Shown: positions 9,520 through 18,323 of the stretch, one piece after another
Position numbering within the stretch: position 1 is the stretch's first letter
Layout: every line of letters starts with the position of its first letter
Source: Mycolicibacterium poriferae
Lineage (GTDB): Bacteria > Actinomycetota > Actinomycetes > Mycobacteriales > Mycobacteriaceae
NCBI RefSeq assembly: GCF_010728325.1
Contig: NZ_AP022570.1
Location: 3,658,001-3,722,000 of the forward strand
Direction: 5' to 3'
DNA: 64,000 nucleotides
Notes under the pieces: generated by a model
What the model saw: the letters and a program-made list of their open reading frames with translations, nothing else
Told to the model about the DNA's origin: nothing
Databases searched by the model: none
Program-made: the position numbers and the translations under genes

Positions 9520-11829
9520 TCAGTCCTCCTTGCGGATCAACCGGTTGAGCGCCTCGCGGTCCGGCGCGACCAGTTCGTCGATGCGCGGTTGGTTCACGTC
9601 GGCGACGATGATCTCGCCGACCTCCTGGTAGACGTCGCTGAAGATGCCGTGCGACTTCATCTTGTCCGTTTGGTAGATGTTGTCCTCGGTGGGGGTGACG
9701 TAGTAGACGATCTCGGCCTTGAAGCGGTGGATGAGCCACACGTGGATCACATCCATCAACCGCTTCTTGCGCAGTTGTTCAGCGAAGGTGTTCTGGTCGC
9801 GGACGGTCAGGATGCTGCGACCGTGCCGGTCCTTGATCGGATCGACGACCACATTGGCCAGCGGCTCCGCGCCGTCTTCGGAACCGTCGCTGACGATCTG
9901 CAGGTCGAGCACGTCGGAGCCGGCGCGACGCGGCCGCAGGTGCACGCGCAGCTTCTCGGGCAGCTGGTAGTGCTCACTCCACAGGGCCAGCCACTCCTCC
10001 AGCAGCTTCTTGGGCACCTCGGTCTGCACCAGATGCTGGTGCTGGGTCGAGCCCTTGCCCATCGCCTTGGTCGTCGCGGTGCGACCCGAGGAGGCGGCCA
10101 GCGCGGCATCGCTGCGCGGCCCGCCCACCAGGGTCTGCGGAGTGCGGTAGGGCGACTCGACCAGGCGCATCTTGCGCTGCAGCCGGGCCAACGCCAACAT
10201 GCCTTCCTGACGCAGCGACGTTGCGAACTCCTCGGACGCGACACCGTCGACCTGGTGCCCGCCGTAGGTGATGAAGTTGAAGACGAACCCCATCTTGCCG
10301 AGTTCCTCGGGGAACGCCCGCATCTCCTCGTCGCTCATGCCCGTGGTGTCCCAGTTGAACGACGGCGACAGGTTGTAGGCCAGCATCTGGTCGGGGTAGA
10401 CCGCGTGGATCGCGTCGGCGAACTGTTTGGCATCGGCCAGATCGGCGGTCTTGGTCTCCATCCACAGGATGTCGGCGAACGGTGCGGCCGCCAGTGACTT
10501 GGCGATGGCGTAGGGGATGCCGCCGCGCACCTGGTAGTAGCCCTCGGGTGTCTTGGCCCGCTCGCAGTCCCAGGCCGCGTCGGCGCCGAGTTCCTTGGCC
10601 TTCTCCCGTGCCGAGTACAGCGACGCCGACTCGGCGAAGGCGCGCCACTCGCTCGAGCTCATCGCCGGGGCCTCGCCCTCGCGCTGGCGGAAGTCGAGCA
10701 GATCGGCCACCGCGTCGGCGTAGGTGCCCACCCCTGCGTCGTCCTGCCACACCTCGACGAACCGGGACTCCACCGCGTCGTAGGCGGCGTCGACCGACGA
10801 GAGCGACGGATCCGTGCCGTCCTGCCAGGCGGCGGCGGTGTCGTCGATCAGCTGGGTCAGCCCGTGGCGCTGCAGCCACGCATCGGCCGCGGCGTACTCG
10901 GCGTCGGGGATGGCGTAGAGCAGGTGGCCGTTGATCTCGGTCATGCCCTGCTGGTAGAACCGCCGCATCATCGCCAGGAAGCACGCCTTGTACGGCGGGA
11001 TCTTGAGATTGGTGACGCCGAGCAGGAAGGGTTGATCACGTTCGTCGGCGCGGCTGTCGATGAGGTTGGCGGCCTCGGCGTCGGTGCGCGCGACGATGAT
11101 CCCCGGCACCCGCATGACGTCGAGCTGGAACCGTGCGGTGTTGAGCCGTTTGAGTTGTTCGTCGGAGGGCACCAGCACCTTGCCGCCCTGGTGACCGCAT
11201 TTCTTGGTGCCGGGCCGCTGATCTTCGATGTGGTAGCCGGGCACCCCGGCTTCGACGAAGCGCCGGATCAGGTTGCGCACGTGCGGATCGCCGCCGTGGC
11301 CGGTGTCGGCATCGGCGATGATGAACGGACGATAGTCGTAGGCCGGCGTCGCTGCCCGCTGCTCGTCGGTCATCTGCAACCGCAGATAGTTCTGGTTGCG
11401 GTCGGCGGTGAGCAGTGCGCGCACCAGCCCCGCAGCTTCCTCGGGGACCTGGCTGAGCGGGTAGCTCGCCAAGTCTGGTCCGGGGTCCTCGGAGATCGAG
11501 CCTTTCGCCGAGGTCGCCCACCCGCCCAGGTAGATTCCCTCGATTCCCATCCGCTTCATCACGACGGCCTGGCCGGGGGAGTACGGGCCGAACGTCGTGA
11601 TGCTGCGGCCCTGGGCGAACAACTCGCGCAGGTGCGGATAGAACGCGGCGGCTGCCTCTCGGGCGACCGGATAGTCGGACGGGATGGTGCCGCGCTGCTC
11701 GGCGACCTGCCGGGCGGTGTAGAGGCGGATGATGCCTTCGAACCGGGGACTGTCGAAGTACGCCTGCGTGTCGGCGACGTCGCGTTCGAATGACGTCTTT
11801 GGCTGAAGGTCAGCTTCGATGATGGCCAT
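9520..11829 (-). CDS. aceA: Isocitrate lyase, long ICL2-type (AceA)
   Basis: A 769-residue isocitrate lyase, far longer than the roughly 430-residue short form. The TIM-barrel part carries the catalytic motif KKCGH at 209-213 (Cys211). The extra C-terminal domain corresponds to that of mycobacterial ICL2, which binds acetyl-CoA or propionyl-CoA and activates the enzyme. In M. tuberculosis H37Rv this gene is split into aceAa/aceAb; here it is intact. It cleaves isocitrate to glyoxylate and succinate and usually also methylisocitrate, supporting growth on fatty acids and propionate. A TACTGT hexamer lies 5 nt before the ATG, suggesting its own leaderless promoter, although it follows the upp operon by only 45 bp. 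Confidence 0.95.
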   Translation of the reverse strand: MAIIEADLQPKTSFERDVADTQAYFDSPRFEGIIRLYTARQVAEQRGTIPSDYPVAREAAAAFYPHLRELFAQGRSITTFGPYSPGQAVVMKRMGIEGIYLGGWATSAKGSISEDPGPDLASYPLSQVPEEAAGLVRALLTADRNQNYLRLQMTDEQRAATPAYDYRPFIIADADTGHGGDPHVRNLIRRFVEAGVPGYHIEDQRPGTKKCGHQGGKVLVPSDEQLKRLNTARFQLDVMRVPGIIVARTDAEAANLIDSRADERDQPFLLGVTNLKIPPYKACFLAMMRRFYQQGMTEINGHLLYAIPDAEYAAADAWLQRHGLTQLIDDTAAAWQDGTDPSLSSVDAAYDAVESRFVEVWQDDAGVGTYADAVADLLDFRQREGEAPAMSSSEWRAFAESASLYSAREKAKELGADAAWDCERAKTPEGYYQVRGGIPYAIAKSLAAAPFADILWMETKTADLADAKQFADAIHAVYPDQMLAYNLSPSFNWDTTGMSDEEMRAFPEELGKMGFVFNFITYGGHQVDGVASEEFATSLRQEGMLALARLQRKMRLVESPYRTPQTLVGGPRSDAALAASSGRTATTKAMGKGSTQHQHLVQTEVPKKLLEEWLALWSEHYQLPEKLRVHLRPRRAGSDVLDLQIVSDGSEDGAEPLANVVVDPIKDRHGRSILTVRDQNTFAEQLRKKRLMDVIHVWLIHRFKAEIVYYVTPTEDNIYQTDKMKSHGIFSDVYQEVGEIIVADVNQPRIDELVAPDREALNRLIRKED

Positions 11830-11874
11830 AATTCACAGTACGGCGCGAGGCGGGCCCCTGGGGCCGGGTGTGCG

Positions 11875-12516
11875 CTATTTGGTGCCGAAGATCCGGTCGC
11901 CGGCGTCACCCAGGCCGGGAAGGATGTAGCCGTGCTCGTCGAGTTGGCGGTCGATCGCGGCGGTGTAGACAGGTACGTCGGGGTGCGCCCGGGCCAGCGC
12001 GGCCAGCCCTTCCGGACAGCTCACCAGGCAGACGAACTTCAACGACTTCGGCCGGTGCTCGGCAATGCGGTCCAGCGCGGCCACCGCCGAGTGCCCGGTG
12101 GCCAGCATCGGGTCGACGACGATCACGTCGCGATCTGGCAGATCCGCCGGCATCTTGAAGTAATACTCCACCACGACAAGGGTTTTCGGGTCACGGTAGA
12201 GACCGATGTGCCCGACCCGGGCCGACGGCACCACCTCGAGCATTCCGTCGAGGATGCCGGTTCCCGCACGCAGGATCGACGCGAAGACGAGCTTCTTGCC
12301 GTCGATGACCCTGCCGGTGGTGCGTTCCAGTGGCGTGTCCACGTCGACCTCATGCGTTGCGACGTCGCGCAGGACCTCGTAGGCCATCAGTGCCGAGACC
12401 TCGTGCACCAACCGGCGGAAGGTGTTGGTGGAGGCGTCTTTCCGGCGCATCAATGTGATCTTGTGCTGGACCAGTGGATGTTCGACGAGGTGCACCGTCG
12501 AGTTGTCGGAAGCCAT
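11875..12516 (-). CDS. upp: Uracil phosphoribosyltransferase
   Basis: A 213-residue enzyme converting uracil and PRPP to UMP. The PRPP loop [14 protein letters not shown] (131-144) and the upstream [10 protein letters not shown] segment (83-92) are intact, as is the C-terminal uracil-recognition region. It is the last gene of a tight same-strand run: the urc4-like stop is 2 bp before this ATG and urc4 overlaps urc1. In fungal and bacterial URC uracil catabolism, UPRT (Urc6 in yeast) supplies the UMP-level intermediate. Here upp therefore probably serves uracil degradation as well as salvage. Confidence 0.95.
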   Translation of the reverse strand: MASDNSTVHLVEHPLVQHKITLMRRKDASTNTFRRLVHEVSALMAYEVLRDVATHEVDVDTPLERTTGRVIDGKKLVFASILRAGTGILDGMLEVVPSARVGHIGLYRDPKTLVVVEYYFKMPADLPDRDVIVVDPMLATGHSAVAALDRIAEHRPKSLKFVCLVSCPEGLAALARAHPDVPVYTAAIDRQLDEHGYILPGLGDAGDRIFGTK

Positions 12517-12518
12517 CG

Positions 12519-13796
12519 TCAGAACACCGTGCCGTCACTGACGATCGACAGCGGCGGCCGGCCTCCGCGCAACCGTTGCGCCGACGCCCGTCCGGCGCCC
12601 CATGTGCCACCCTCGAGCACACAGCCCAGCGGTGTCCGGGCCGGATCCAGTCCCAGGCGGGCGCACACCAGGGGAGCCAGCTCGTCGAGGAGCGCAACGG
12701 TCAGCGCCCGCCATTCCACCACCAGTTCGTCCGCCGGACGCCAGGTGCGCAGGGCGTCGTCGAGGTCCCGCAACCCCAGGACCCCGGTGTCGATCAGCAG
12801 CCCACCGTTGCGGTATTCGGCGAGACCGGTCAGCCGGTCGAGCCCGGTCACCGTGACGCCACCGGCCGCGAAGGGCTCGACCAACGAGTAGGTCAACCAC
12901 TGCGACAGCTTGTGCAGCGGCATCCACCCGTTGCTCAGCCCGGGTCCGGCCACGGCCTCGTGGCGCCAGCAGTCGCCAACCGGCCGGTCGCCGATGACGT
13001 TGTCGGAAGGCCAGATCGGTGACAGTGCGGTCAGCAGCGCGCTGAGCAGGTCGTGGGCGTCGACGCCCCGATCCGTGCGGGGCAGCGCGTCGAACAACCC
13101 ACCCGGGCGGGACTGCTCACCGAACATCTCCGGGTGGCCGCGCAGCGCAGCGCCGAGACGGTGCAACAACTCGACGCGACCCGCGAGACCCACCAGCGGG
13201 TTGGCGGGACCGACCTGGAAGACGGCGCTCAGATCATCGTCGGTCAACGCAGCCAGCGTCGTCGCATCGACCCGCAGGGGTCGTGCCGGGTCGGCGGAGA
13301 ACCGGCCGCGGACGAAGCCGTGCCAGCTGGCGACGGCCAGGCCCTCGGAACGCCCGTAGCGAGACCGTGTGCCGTCACGCTCCTCGACGAAACTCCAGTC
13401 CGGACCCGCCCCAGCGTCGAGCAGCACGCTGATCAGCGTGAGATCGATCATCGCGCGGCTGCGCTCGGCGAGGTCACTGTCGGCGAGCAGCGCGTCGAGG
13501 TCGCCGCGCCGGTCGTATCCACCGGCCTGGAAGTGGTTCCAGCGGCTGTGTACCGGGACGTCGAGGTCGGGGAAGCGGATGCGGGTGATCTCGGCGACGT
13601 CGGCGGCCGTGGCGTCCAGGGCGTGGTCGTGGACGACGAACCATCGGGACTCCCCGGCGCGGGCGCGCTCGAGCAGGCGGTGCGCGCGGGTGCGCACCGC
13701 GCCGGCGGTCTGCAGCTCGGCTACCGCCTGATCGACCGCCTCATCGGTGTCCCGGACAGCAGGACCAGAGCGGAGCGCGCCGTGGTCGGCGCTCAT
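12519..13796 (-). CDS. DUF1688/Urc4-like uracil catabolism protein
   Basis: A 425-residue protein of the DUF1688 family, the family of yeast Urc4, which is needed for growth on uracil as nitrogen source but whose reaction is not settled. Recognisable blocks are [13 protein letters not shown], the acidic [14 protein letters not shown] segment and the C-terminal FRNGGLL-like patch ([10 protein letters not shown]). The ATG at 13796 overlaps the urc1-like stop (ATGA), so translation is coupled. A larger open frame runs upstream through urc1 on the same strand, but its residues do not resemble the family, so I start here. Confidence 0.85.
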   Translation of the reverse strand: MSADHGALRSGPAVRDTDEAVDQAVAELQTAGAVRTRAHRLLERARAGESRWFVVHDHALDATAADVAEITRIRFPDLDVPVHSRWNHFQAGGYDRRGDLDALLADSDLAERSRAMIDLTLISVLLDAGAGPDWSFVEERDGTRSRYGRSEGLAVASWHGFVRGRFSADPARPLRVDATTLAALTDDDLSAVFQVGPANPLVGLAGRVELLHRLGAALRGHPEMFGEQSRPGGLFDALPRTDRGVDAHDLLSALLTALSPIWPSDNVIGDRPVGDCWRHEAVAGPGLSNGWMPLHKLSQWLTYSLVEPFAAGGVTVTGLDRLTGLAEYRNGGLLIDTGVLGLRDLDDALRTWRPADELVVEWRALTVALLDELAPLVCARLGLDPARTPLGCVLEGGTWGAGRASAQRLRGGRPPLSIVSDGTVF

Positions 13797-15076
13797 TCGT
13801 CCAGCCCCCGGCCCCGAACCTTCTTGAGCTCCTCGGTTCCGGGCGCGGCCCCGGGGGTGAAGTAGCCCGCGGCCATCTTCGCGTCGATCTCGACGCGGGC
13901 CTCGGCCGGGATGAGCTCCTCGGGGATCGAGATCCGCTCGCCGACTTCGATACCCGAACCGGTGATCGCGTCGTATTTCATGTTGCTCATCGAGACCAGG
14001 CGGTGGATCTTCGTGATGCCCAGCCAGTGCAACACGTCGGGCATCAGCTCCTGGAACCGCATGTCCTGGACCCCGGCGACACATTCGGTCCGAGCGAAGT
14101 ACTGGTCGGCGGTGTCGCCACCGGCCTGGCGCTTGCGGGCGTTGTACACCAGGAACTTCGTCACCTCGCCGAGCGCCCGACCCTCTTTGCGTGAGTAGGC
14201 CACCAGACCGACCCCACCGCGTTGAGCGCCGCGGATGCACTCCTCGATCGCGTGCGTCAGATAGGGGCGGCAGGTACAGATGTCCGACCCGAACACGTCC
14301 GAGCCGTTGCATTCGTCGTGTACCCGCGCGGTCAACTCGATGCTCGGATCGGCCAGATCGCCTGCCGCACCGAAGATGTAGACCGTCTGCCCACCGATCG
14401 GCGGCAGGAACACCTCGAGGTCCGGGCGCGTCACGAGTTCGGGGTACATGCCCCCGGTCTCTTCGAAAAGGGCCCGGCGTAGGTCGTTTTCGCTGCATCC
14501 GAAGCGCTGCGCGACCCCGGGCAGATGCCACACGGGTTCGACGGCGGCCTTGGTGACCTGCGCAGCGCCGGTGTCGAGCAGCACCCGGCCGTCCGGGGCG
14601 AGACGGCCCGCGCGAAGGGCGTCGCCGATCTCGGGGAGGATCACCTGGGCCTTTGTCACCGCGATCGTGGGTCGGATGTCGAGCCCGTGCGCCAGCTGAT
14701 CGGCGAACACGTCGGCGACCACGGCGCCCCAGGGGTCGAGGCTGACGATGGCGCCGGGCTGCCCCCACTGTGGGTAGGGGCCGATCAGGTCGGTCGGTGA
14801 GGTGTCGGTCAGGTCAGCGCGGTGCTCGCGGGACAGCGCCCCGGCCGCCACCGCGAGGGCGCGGTAGACGCCGTAGGCGCCGCTGTGCGTGCCGATGACA
14901 TTGCGATGGGTGCGTTTGATGGTGCCCACCACCGGGCCCCGCTCGGCAGCCGTCGCGGCGCCCCAGGACAGCGCGGGCGCCTCGGCGCCGGCGCTGTGCG
15001 AGGTCAGTCTGATGTGGCCGCCGGCGGAGGTGGCCGCGGGCGGCACGTTCGCCGATGGACTGGCCTGCGCCGACAT
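13793..15076 (-). CDS. GTP cyclohydrolase II-like protein (Urc1-type)
   Basis: A 427-residue RibA-type protein with a long N-terminal extension (about 200 residues) before a GCH-II domain. The zinc cysteines C256, C267 and C269 keep the C-x10-C-x-C spacing, and the RxEGR-type motif appears as SRKEGRALG. In yeast the homologous URC1 is required for uracil degradation rather than riboflavin synthesis; operon linkage to DUF1688 and upp supports that role here. Start is ATG 15076 with GAAGGA 5 bp upstream. The frame extends to 15166, but that part looks non-family and lacks a ribosome site. A hairpin (15101-15119) lies just upstream. Confidence 0.88.
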   Translation of the reverse strand: MSAQASPSANVPPAATSAGGHIRLTSHSAGAEAPALSWGAATAAERGPVVGTIKRTHRNVIGTHSGAYGVYRALAVAAGALSREHRADLTDTSPTDLIGPYPQWGQPGAIVSLDPWGAVVADVFADQLAHGLDIRPTIAVTKAQVILPEIGDALRAGRLAPDGRVLLDTGAAQVTKAAVEPVWHLPGVAQRFGCSENDLRRALFEETGGMYPELVTRPDLEVFLPPIGGQTVYIFGAAGDLADPSIELTARVHDECNGSDVFGSDICTCRPYLTHAIEECIRGAQRGGVGLVAYSRKEGRALGEVTKFLVYNARKRQAGGDTADQYFARTECVAGVQDMRFQELMPDVLHWLGITKIHRLVSMSNMKYDAITGSGIEVGERISIPEELIPAEARVEIDAKMAAGYFTPGAAPGTEELKKVRGRGLDE

Positions 15077-15100
15077 CTGTCCTTCGATTCTCCTGAGCCG

Positions 15101-15119
15101 TCTCCTCTTCTCGAGGAGA
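15101..15119. promoter_or_regulatory. Inverted repeat upstream of the urc1-like gene
   Basis: TCTCCTC (15101-15107) and GAGGAGA (15113-15119) form a perfect 7-bp inverted repeat with a 5-nt spacer, 25 bp before the urc1-like ATG. It could be an operator or a leader hairpin controlling the uracil operon separately from tenA. Confidence 0.5.
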
Positions 15120-15184
15120 GCCGCAAGCATAGCCAGTCGACCACCGAGTTGCCCGGCTCGTGGCACGCGTGGGCGGGACGCGCC

Positions 15185-15889
15185 CTACAGCGGCCAGCAT
15201 TCGCGCCGGTGCGCGGCGTCGAAGAACATCCACTCGTAGCGCGCGGCGGCAGCGAAGTGTGCTCGGGCCACGCTTTCCTGCCCGGCCGTCAACGTCGGTC
15301 CGGTGCGGTCGGCCATCGCGAGCACCTCGCCGACCGTCGCGGCGAAGTCCTCACCGCCGTAGCTGTCGATCCACCGCTGGTACCGCGGCTCGGTGGAGCC
15401 GCGCGACAGCAACTCGGCACCCACCTCGGCGTAGATCCAGTAGCAGGGCAGCACCGCGGCCAGGCCGTCGGCGAAGCTGCCGTCGTACGCGGTGGCCAGC
15501 AGATAACTGGTGTAGGCCTGGGTGGTCGGGGTCGCCGGGAGCGCGTCGAGCGCCTGTGCGGACAACCCCAGGGCGGGCAGCAGCTCGTCGTGCAGTTCCA
15601 GCTCGACGTCGAAGATCTCGGCGGCGTGGCGGGTGAACATGGCGGTGTCGCCCAGGGTGGGGGCCTTGGCCGCCACGACCGCCAGCGCGCGGGCGTAGGC
15701 GCGCAGATAGTGCACGTCCTGGGCGACGTACTGCGCGAACGCCGCGGGATCGAGGCTGCCGTCGGTCAGCCCGGTGAGGAAGGGATGGCCGACGATGGCG
15801 TCGTAGGTCGGCGTGATCTCGGCCCACAGTCGCGTCGACCACGATCCGGGCCGGTCCGTGCTCAGGCGCGGGGCAGCGCTGGTGTTCAT
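15185..15889 (-). CDS. TenA-family aminopyrimidine aminohydrolase/thiaminase II-like
   Basis: A 234-residue all-helical TenA/PQQC-family protein. Key TenA residues are present: D58 (AQDVHYLR), nucleophile C149 in LPCYWIY and E219 in YEWMFFDAA. TenA enzymes hydrolyse aminopyrimidines for thiamin salvage or cleave thiamin. It lies 108 bp upstream of the urc1-like gene on the same strand, so it may be co-transcribed with the uracil-catabolic genes; a pyrimidine substrate other than the thiamin one is possible but unproven. CAGGAT sits 6 nt before the ATG, hinting at a leaderless transcript. Confidence 0.85.
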   Translation of the reverse strand: MNTSAAPRLSTDRPGSWSTRLWAEITPTYDAIVGHPFLTGLTDGSLDPAAFAQYVAQDVHYLRAYARALAVVAAKAPTLGDTAMFTRHAAEIFDVELELHDELLPALGLSAQALDALPATPTTQAYTSYLLATAYDGSFADGLAAVLPCYWIYAEVGAELLSRGSTEPRYQRWIDSYGGEDFAATVGEVLAMADRTGPTLTAGQESVARAHFAAAARYEWMFFDAAHRRECWPL

Positions 15890-15992
15890 GCCGCCATCCT
15901 GTCAGCGATGAGTATCGCGGCCCGGTCCGGTCGATATGGGCAGCACGATTATTTGACAGAACTGAGCGTATCCGCCGGAGAGGGGAGCCCCG

Positions 15993-16691
15993 ATGACCGA
16001 ATCCACCGCCCTACCACCCGTCGTCGATGCCGAAACCTGGCGTTCGGCCCTCGACGCGTTGCGTGAGCGGGAGAAAGCCGCCACCCGCGAGCTGGACGCG
16101 ATCGCCGCGCAACGGCGCCGGCTGCCGATGGTGCGGATGCCCGACTACACCCTGATCGGGCCCGACGGACCGGTGCCGCTGGTCGACGTCTTCGACGGAC
16201 GCTCACAGCTGATCGTCTACAACCACATGTGGAACGACGGGGCGGACTGGCAGTGCGGCGGCTGTACCGGCTACACCTCGCAGTTCACCCGACTGGAGTT
16301 CCTGGACAGCTACGACGCGAAGTTCGTCATCGTCACCGCCGGTCCCATCGACGAGGCACTGGCCTACCGGGACCGGGTCGGCAACTCGATGGAGTGGTAC
16401 TCGTCGTCGGAGAGCGCGTTCGCCGCCGACGTCGACGCCGCACCCGGTACCGGGTTCGCGGTCAACGTGTTCCTGCGCGACGGTGACGCGGTCTATCGCA
16501 CCTGGCACACCAACGGCCGGGGTACCGAGCAGTTGAGCCACACCTTCGGACTCATCGACGTACTGCCCTGGGGCAGGCAGGAGAGCTGGCAGGATTCGCC
16601 CGACAGCTGGCCGCAGCGTCCCACCTACTCGGGTTGGCTGGACTCGCCCGACATCGCCCGCCTGTACGGGCCGCCGCCGGGCCGTGACTGA
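15993..16691 (+). CDS. DUF899 thioredoxin-like protein
   Basis: A 232-residue DUF899 protein with a thioredoxin-like fold. After an N-terminal helical region it has the family hallmark HMWNDGADWQCGGCTGYT, with a CxxC pair at C88/C91. The biochemical role of DUF899 is not established; a redox or peroxiredoxin-like role is plausible. It lies 59 bp upstream of the thiol peroxidase gene tpx on the same strand. Starts at ATG 15993 with GAGAGGGG just upstream. Confidence 0.85.
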   Translation: MTESTALPPVVDAETWRSALDALREREKAATRELDAIAAQRRRLPMVRMPDYTLIGPDGPVPLVDVFDGRSQLIVYNHMWNDGADWQCGGCTGYTSQFTRLEFLDSYDAKFVIVTAGPIDEALAYRDRVGNSMEWYSSSESAFAADVDAAPGTGFAVNVFLRDGDAVYRTWHTNGRGTEQLSHTFGLIDVLPWGRQESWQDSPDSWPQRPTYSGWLDSPDIARLYGPPPGRD

Positions 16692-16750
16692 GTGGCACAC
16701 CGTCCGGACCCGGGCGCGACGACCGGCGCTGCGCTTGGCAGACTGGGCGC

Positions 16751-17245
16751 ATGGCACAGATAACCTTGCGTGGAAACCCGATCAACACCGTCGGAGAACT
16801 GCCCGCGGTCGGCTCGTCGGCACCCAGCTTCACCCTGACCGGAACGGATCTGGGCGAGGTCAGTGCCGAGCAGTTCCGCGACAAGCCGGTGCTGCTGAAC
16901 ATCTTCCCCTCGGTCGACACCCCCGTGTGTGCCGCCAGCGTGCGGACCTTCAACGAGCGCGCCGCGGCCAGCGGGGTTTCGGTGCTGTGTGTGTCGAAGG
17001 ATTTGCCGTTCGCCCAGAAGCGGTTCTGTGGGGCGGAGGACATCGAGAACGTCACCACGGCGTCGGCCTTCCGCGACAGCTTCGGCGAGGACTTCGGTAT
17101 CACGATCGCCGACGGACCGATGGCCGGTCTGCTGGCGCGCGCCGTCGTGGTGGTGGGCGCGGACGGGAAAGTCACCTACACCGAACTGGTGCCCGAGATC
17201 GGTCAGGAGCCGGATTACGACGCCGCGCTGGCAGCGCTGGGCTGA
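16751..17245 (+). CDS. tpx: Thiol peroxidase Tpx
   Basis: A 164-residue atypical 2-Cys peroxiredoxin. Peroxidatic C60 lies in SVDTPVCAASV and resolving C93 in KRFCGAEDI; C80 matches the third cysteine of the M. tuberculosis enzyme. It reduces H2O2 and alkyl hydroperoxides using thioredoxin in the cytoplasm. A CAGACT hexamer (16739-16744) lies 6 nt before the ATG, suggesting a leaderless transcript independent of the DUF899 gene. Confidence 0.95.
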   Translation: MAQITLRGNPINTVGELPAVGSSAPSFTLTGTDLGEVSAEQFRDKPVLLNIFPSVDTPVCAASVRTFNERAAASGVSVLCVSKDLPFAQKRFCGAEDIENVTTASAFRDSFGEDFGITIADGPMAGLLARAVVVVGADGKVTYTELVPEIGQEPDYDAALAALG

Positions 17246-17255
17246 GTGACGGCGG

Positions 17256-17271
17256 TCACCCTAACGGGTGA
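17256..17271. terminator. Hairpin after tpx
   Basis: TCACCC and GGGTGA form a 6-bp perfect stem around TAAC, 11 bp past the tpx stop. The remaining gap to 17442 shows no gene. Confidence 0.5.
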
Positions 17272-17441
17272 GCCGCGCCCGTAGATCACCGTTCGGTTCC
17301 GGTACCGCATCGACTTCGTTCACCGTCCTGCGACGACGCTCAACCACTGAATGTGGTGGTGTAGAAGTGGTCATAGTGACAGTTGTTAATCGATGTTCCC
17401 GGCACCGCACGGTGCCGGCGTGCGGAAAGCGGTGAACTGCG

Positions 17442-18032
17442 ATGGCACGCGTGTGCGCGCTCGTGATGGGGCTTGTGTTGCTGATGGCGACACCGGGTCT
17501 GGCGTCTGCCGACACCCGGTCGGCGACGAACCAGAAGGCGGTCGAGACCGTCATCGCCCGCGCGATGTCCCAGCGGGGTGTGCCGTTCGCCTACGGCGGG
17601 GGCGGCGCGTCGGGACCGAGCGCGGGCACCGTCGCGGTATCCGAGCCCGATGAGGCCGAAACCGACGCCGCCGCTTTGGATCTGGTTCCCGGACTGAACC
17701 TCCCGGCCGCCACCCCCAACGTCGCCAGTCCTGCGCCGGCGCCCCGCGTCGAGGTGGTCGGTTTCGACGCGTCGGGGCTCATGGTCTACGCGTACGCGGG
17801 AGTCGGGGTCAAGCTGCCCCGCTCGTCGGGCCAGCAGTACAAGGTCGGCCAGAAGGTGACCCCGGCTCAAGCGCTGCCGGGCGACCTCATCTTCTACGGT
17901 CCGGAAGGCACGCAGAGCGTCGCGTTGTTCATCGGGAACGGCCAGATGGTCGAAACGACCGACGAGGGTGTCGCCGTCTCGTCAGTGCGCACCAACGACA
18001 TGACGCCGTATTTGGTGCGCATTATCGCCTGA
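17442..18032 (+). CDS. RipD-type non-catalytic NlpC/P60 secreted protein
   Basis: A 196-residue exported protein: signal peptide about 1-23 (cleavage near ASA-DT), then an NlpC/P60 domain. The catalytic Cys of the FDCSGL motif is Ala (A110 in GFDASGL) and the His preceding VALFIGNG is Ser (S159). It therefore should not hydrolyse peptidoglycan. This matches M. tuberculosis RipD (Rv1566c), described as a non-catalytic peptidoglycan-binding member. About 50 low-complexity Pro/Ala/acidic residues (55-105) split the usual PYxYGG and FDxSGL motifs. The C-terminal tail of RipD is absent. Confidence 0.88.
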   Translation: MARVCALVMGLVLLMATPGLASADTRSATNQKAVETVIARAMSQRGVPFAYGGGGASGPSAGTVAVSEPDEAETDAAALDLVPGLNLPAATPNVASPAPAPRVEVVGFDASGLMVYAYAGVGVKLPRSSGQQYKVGQKVTPAQALPGDLIFYGPEGTQSVALFIGNGQMVETTDEGVAVSSVRTNDMTPYLVRIIA

Positions 18033-18323
18033 AACCACCCGATCCGCGCAGCAAAGCACTCTATACTCCGGTTCGGCCCCATCTGGTGAACAGCGCCTGA
18101 AGTACAGCCGAATCGTGCGATTGCTGGCATGATTCCGATCACACGGTGGGCCTCTTCGTGGTGCGACTGCCGCTTCGATCCACTCGCTTTTTCAACCACT
18201 CGGTCAAAAGCCCTCTGAACTGGAATGACAGCTATCTCTTGAGGAATTGACGCGTGTGGATTAATGTCCATTTCTGTCTTCGATGGCCCCAGCCGAGCTG
18301 GCAGATACGGACAAGGACTCCCT

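Noticed and set aside
9430..9824. CRISPR-like repeats
   Set aside because: The 24-bp (9430) and 16-bp (19761) repeats are directly tandem without spacers, so they are not CRISPR arrays.
12519..14768. A 749-codon minus-strand frame covering urc4 and part of urc1
   Set aside because: Its first 320 residues are Arg/Gly-rich nonsense typical of a shadow frame in GC-rich DNA; the urc4-like start at 13796 overlaps the urc1 stop and fits the family.
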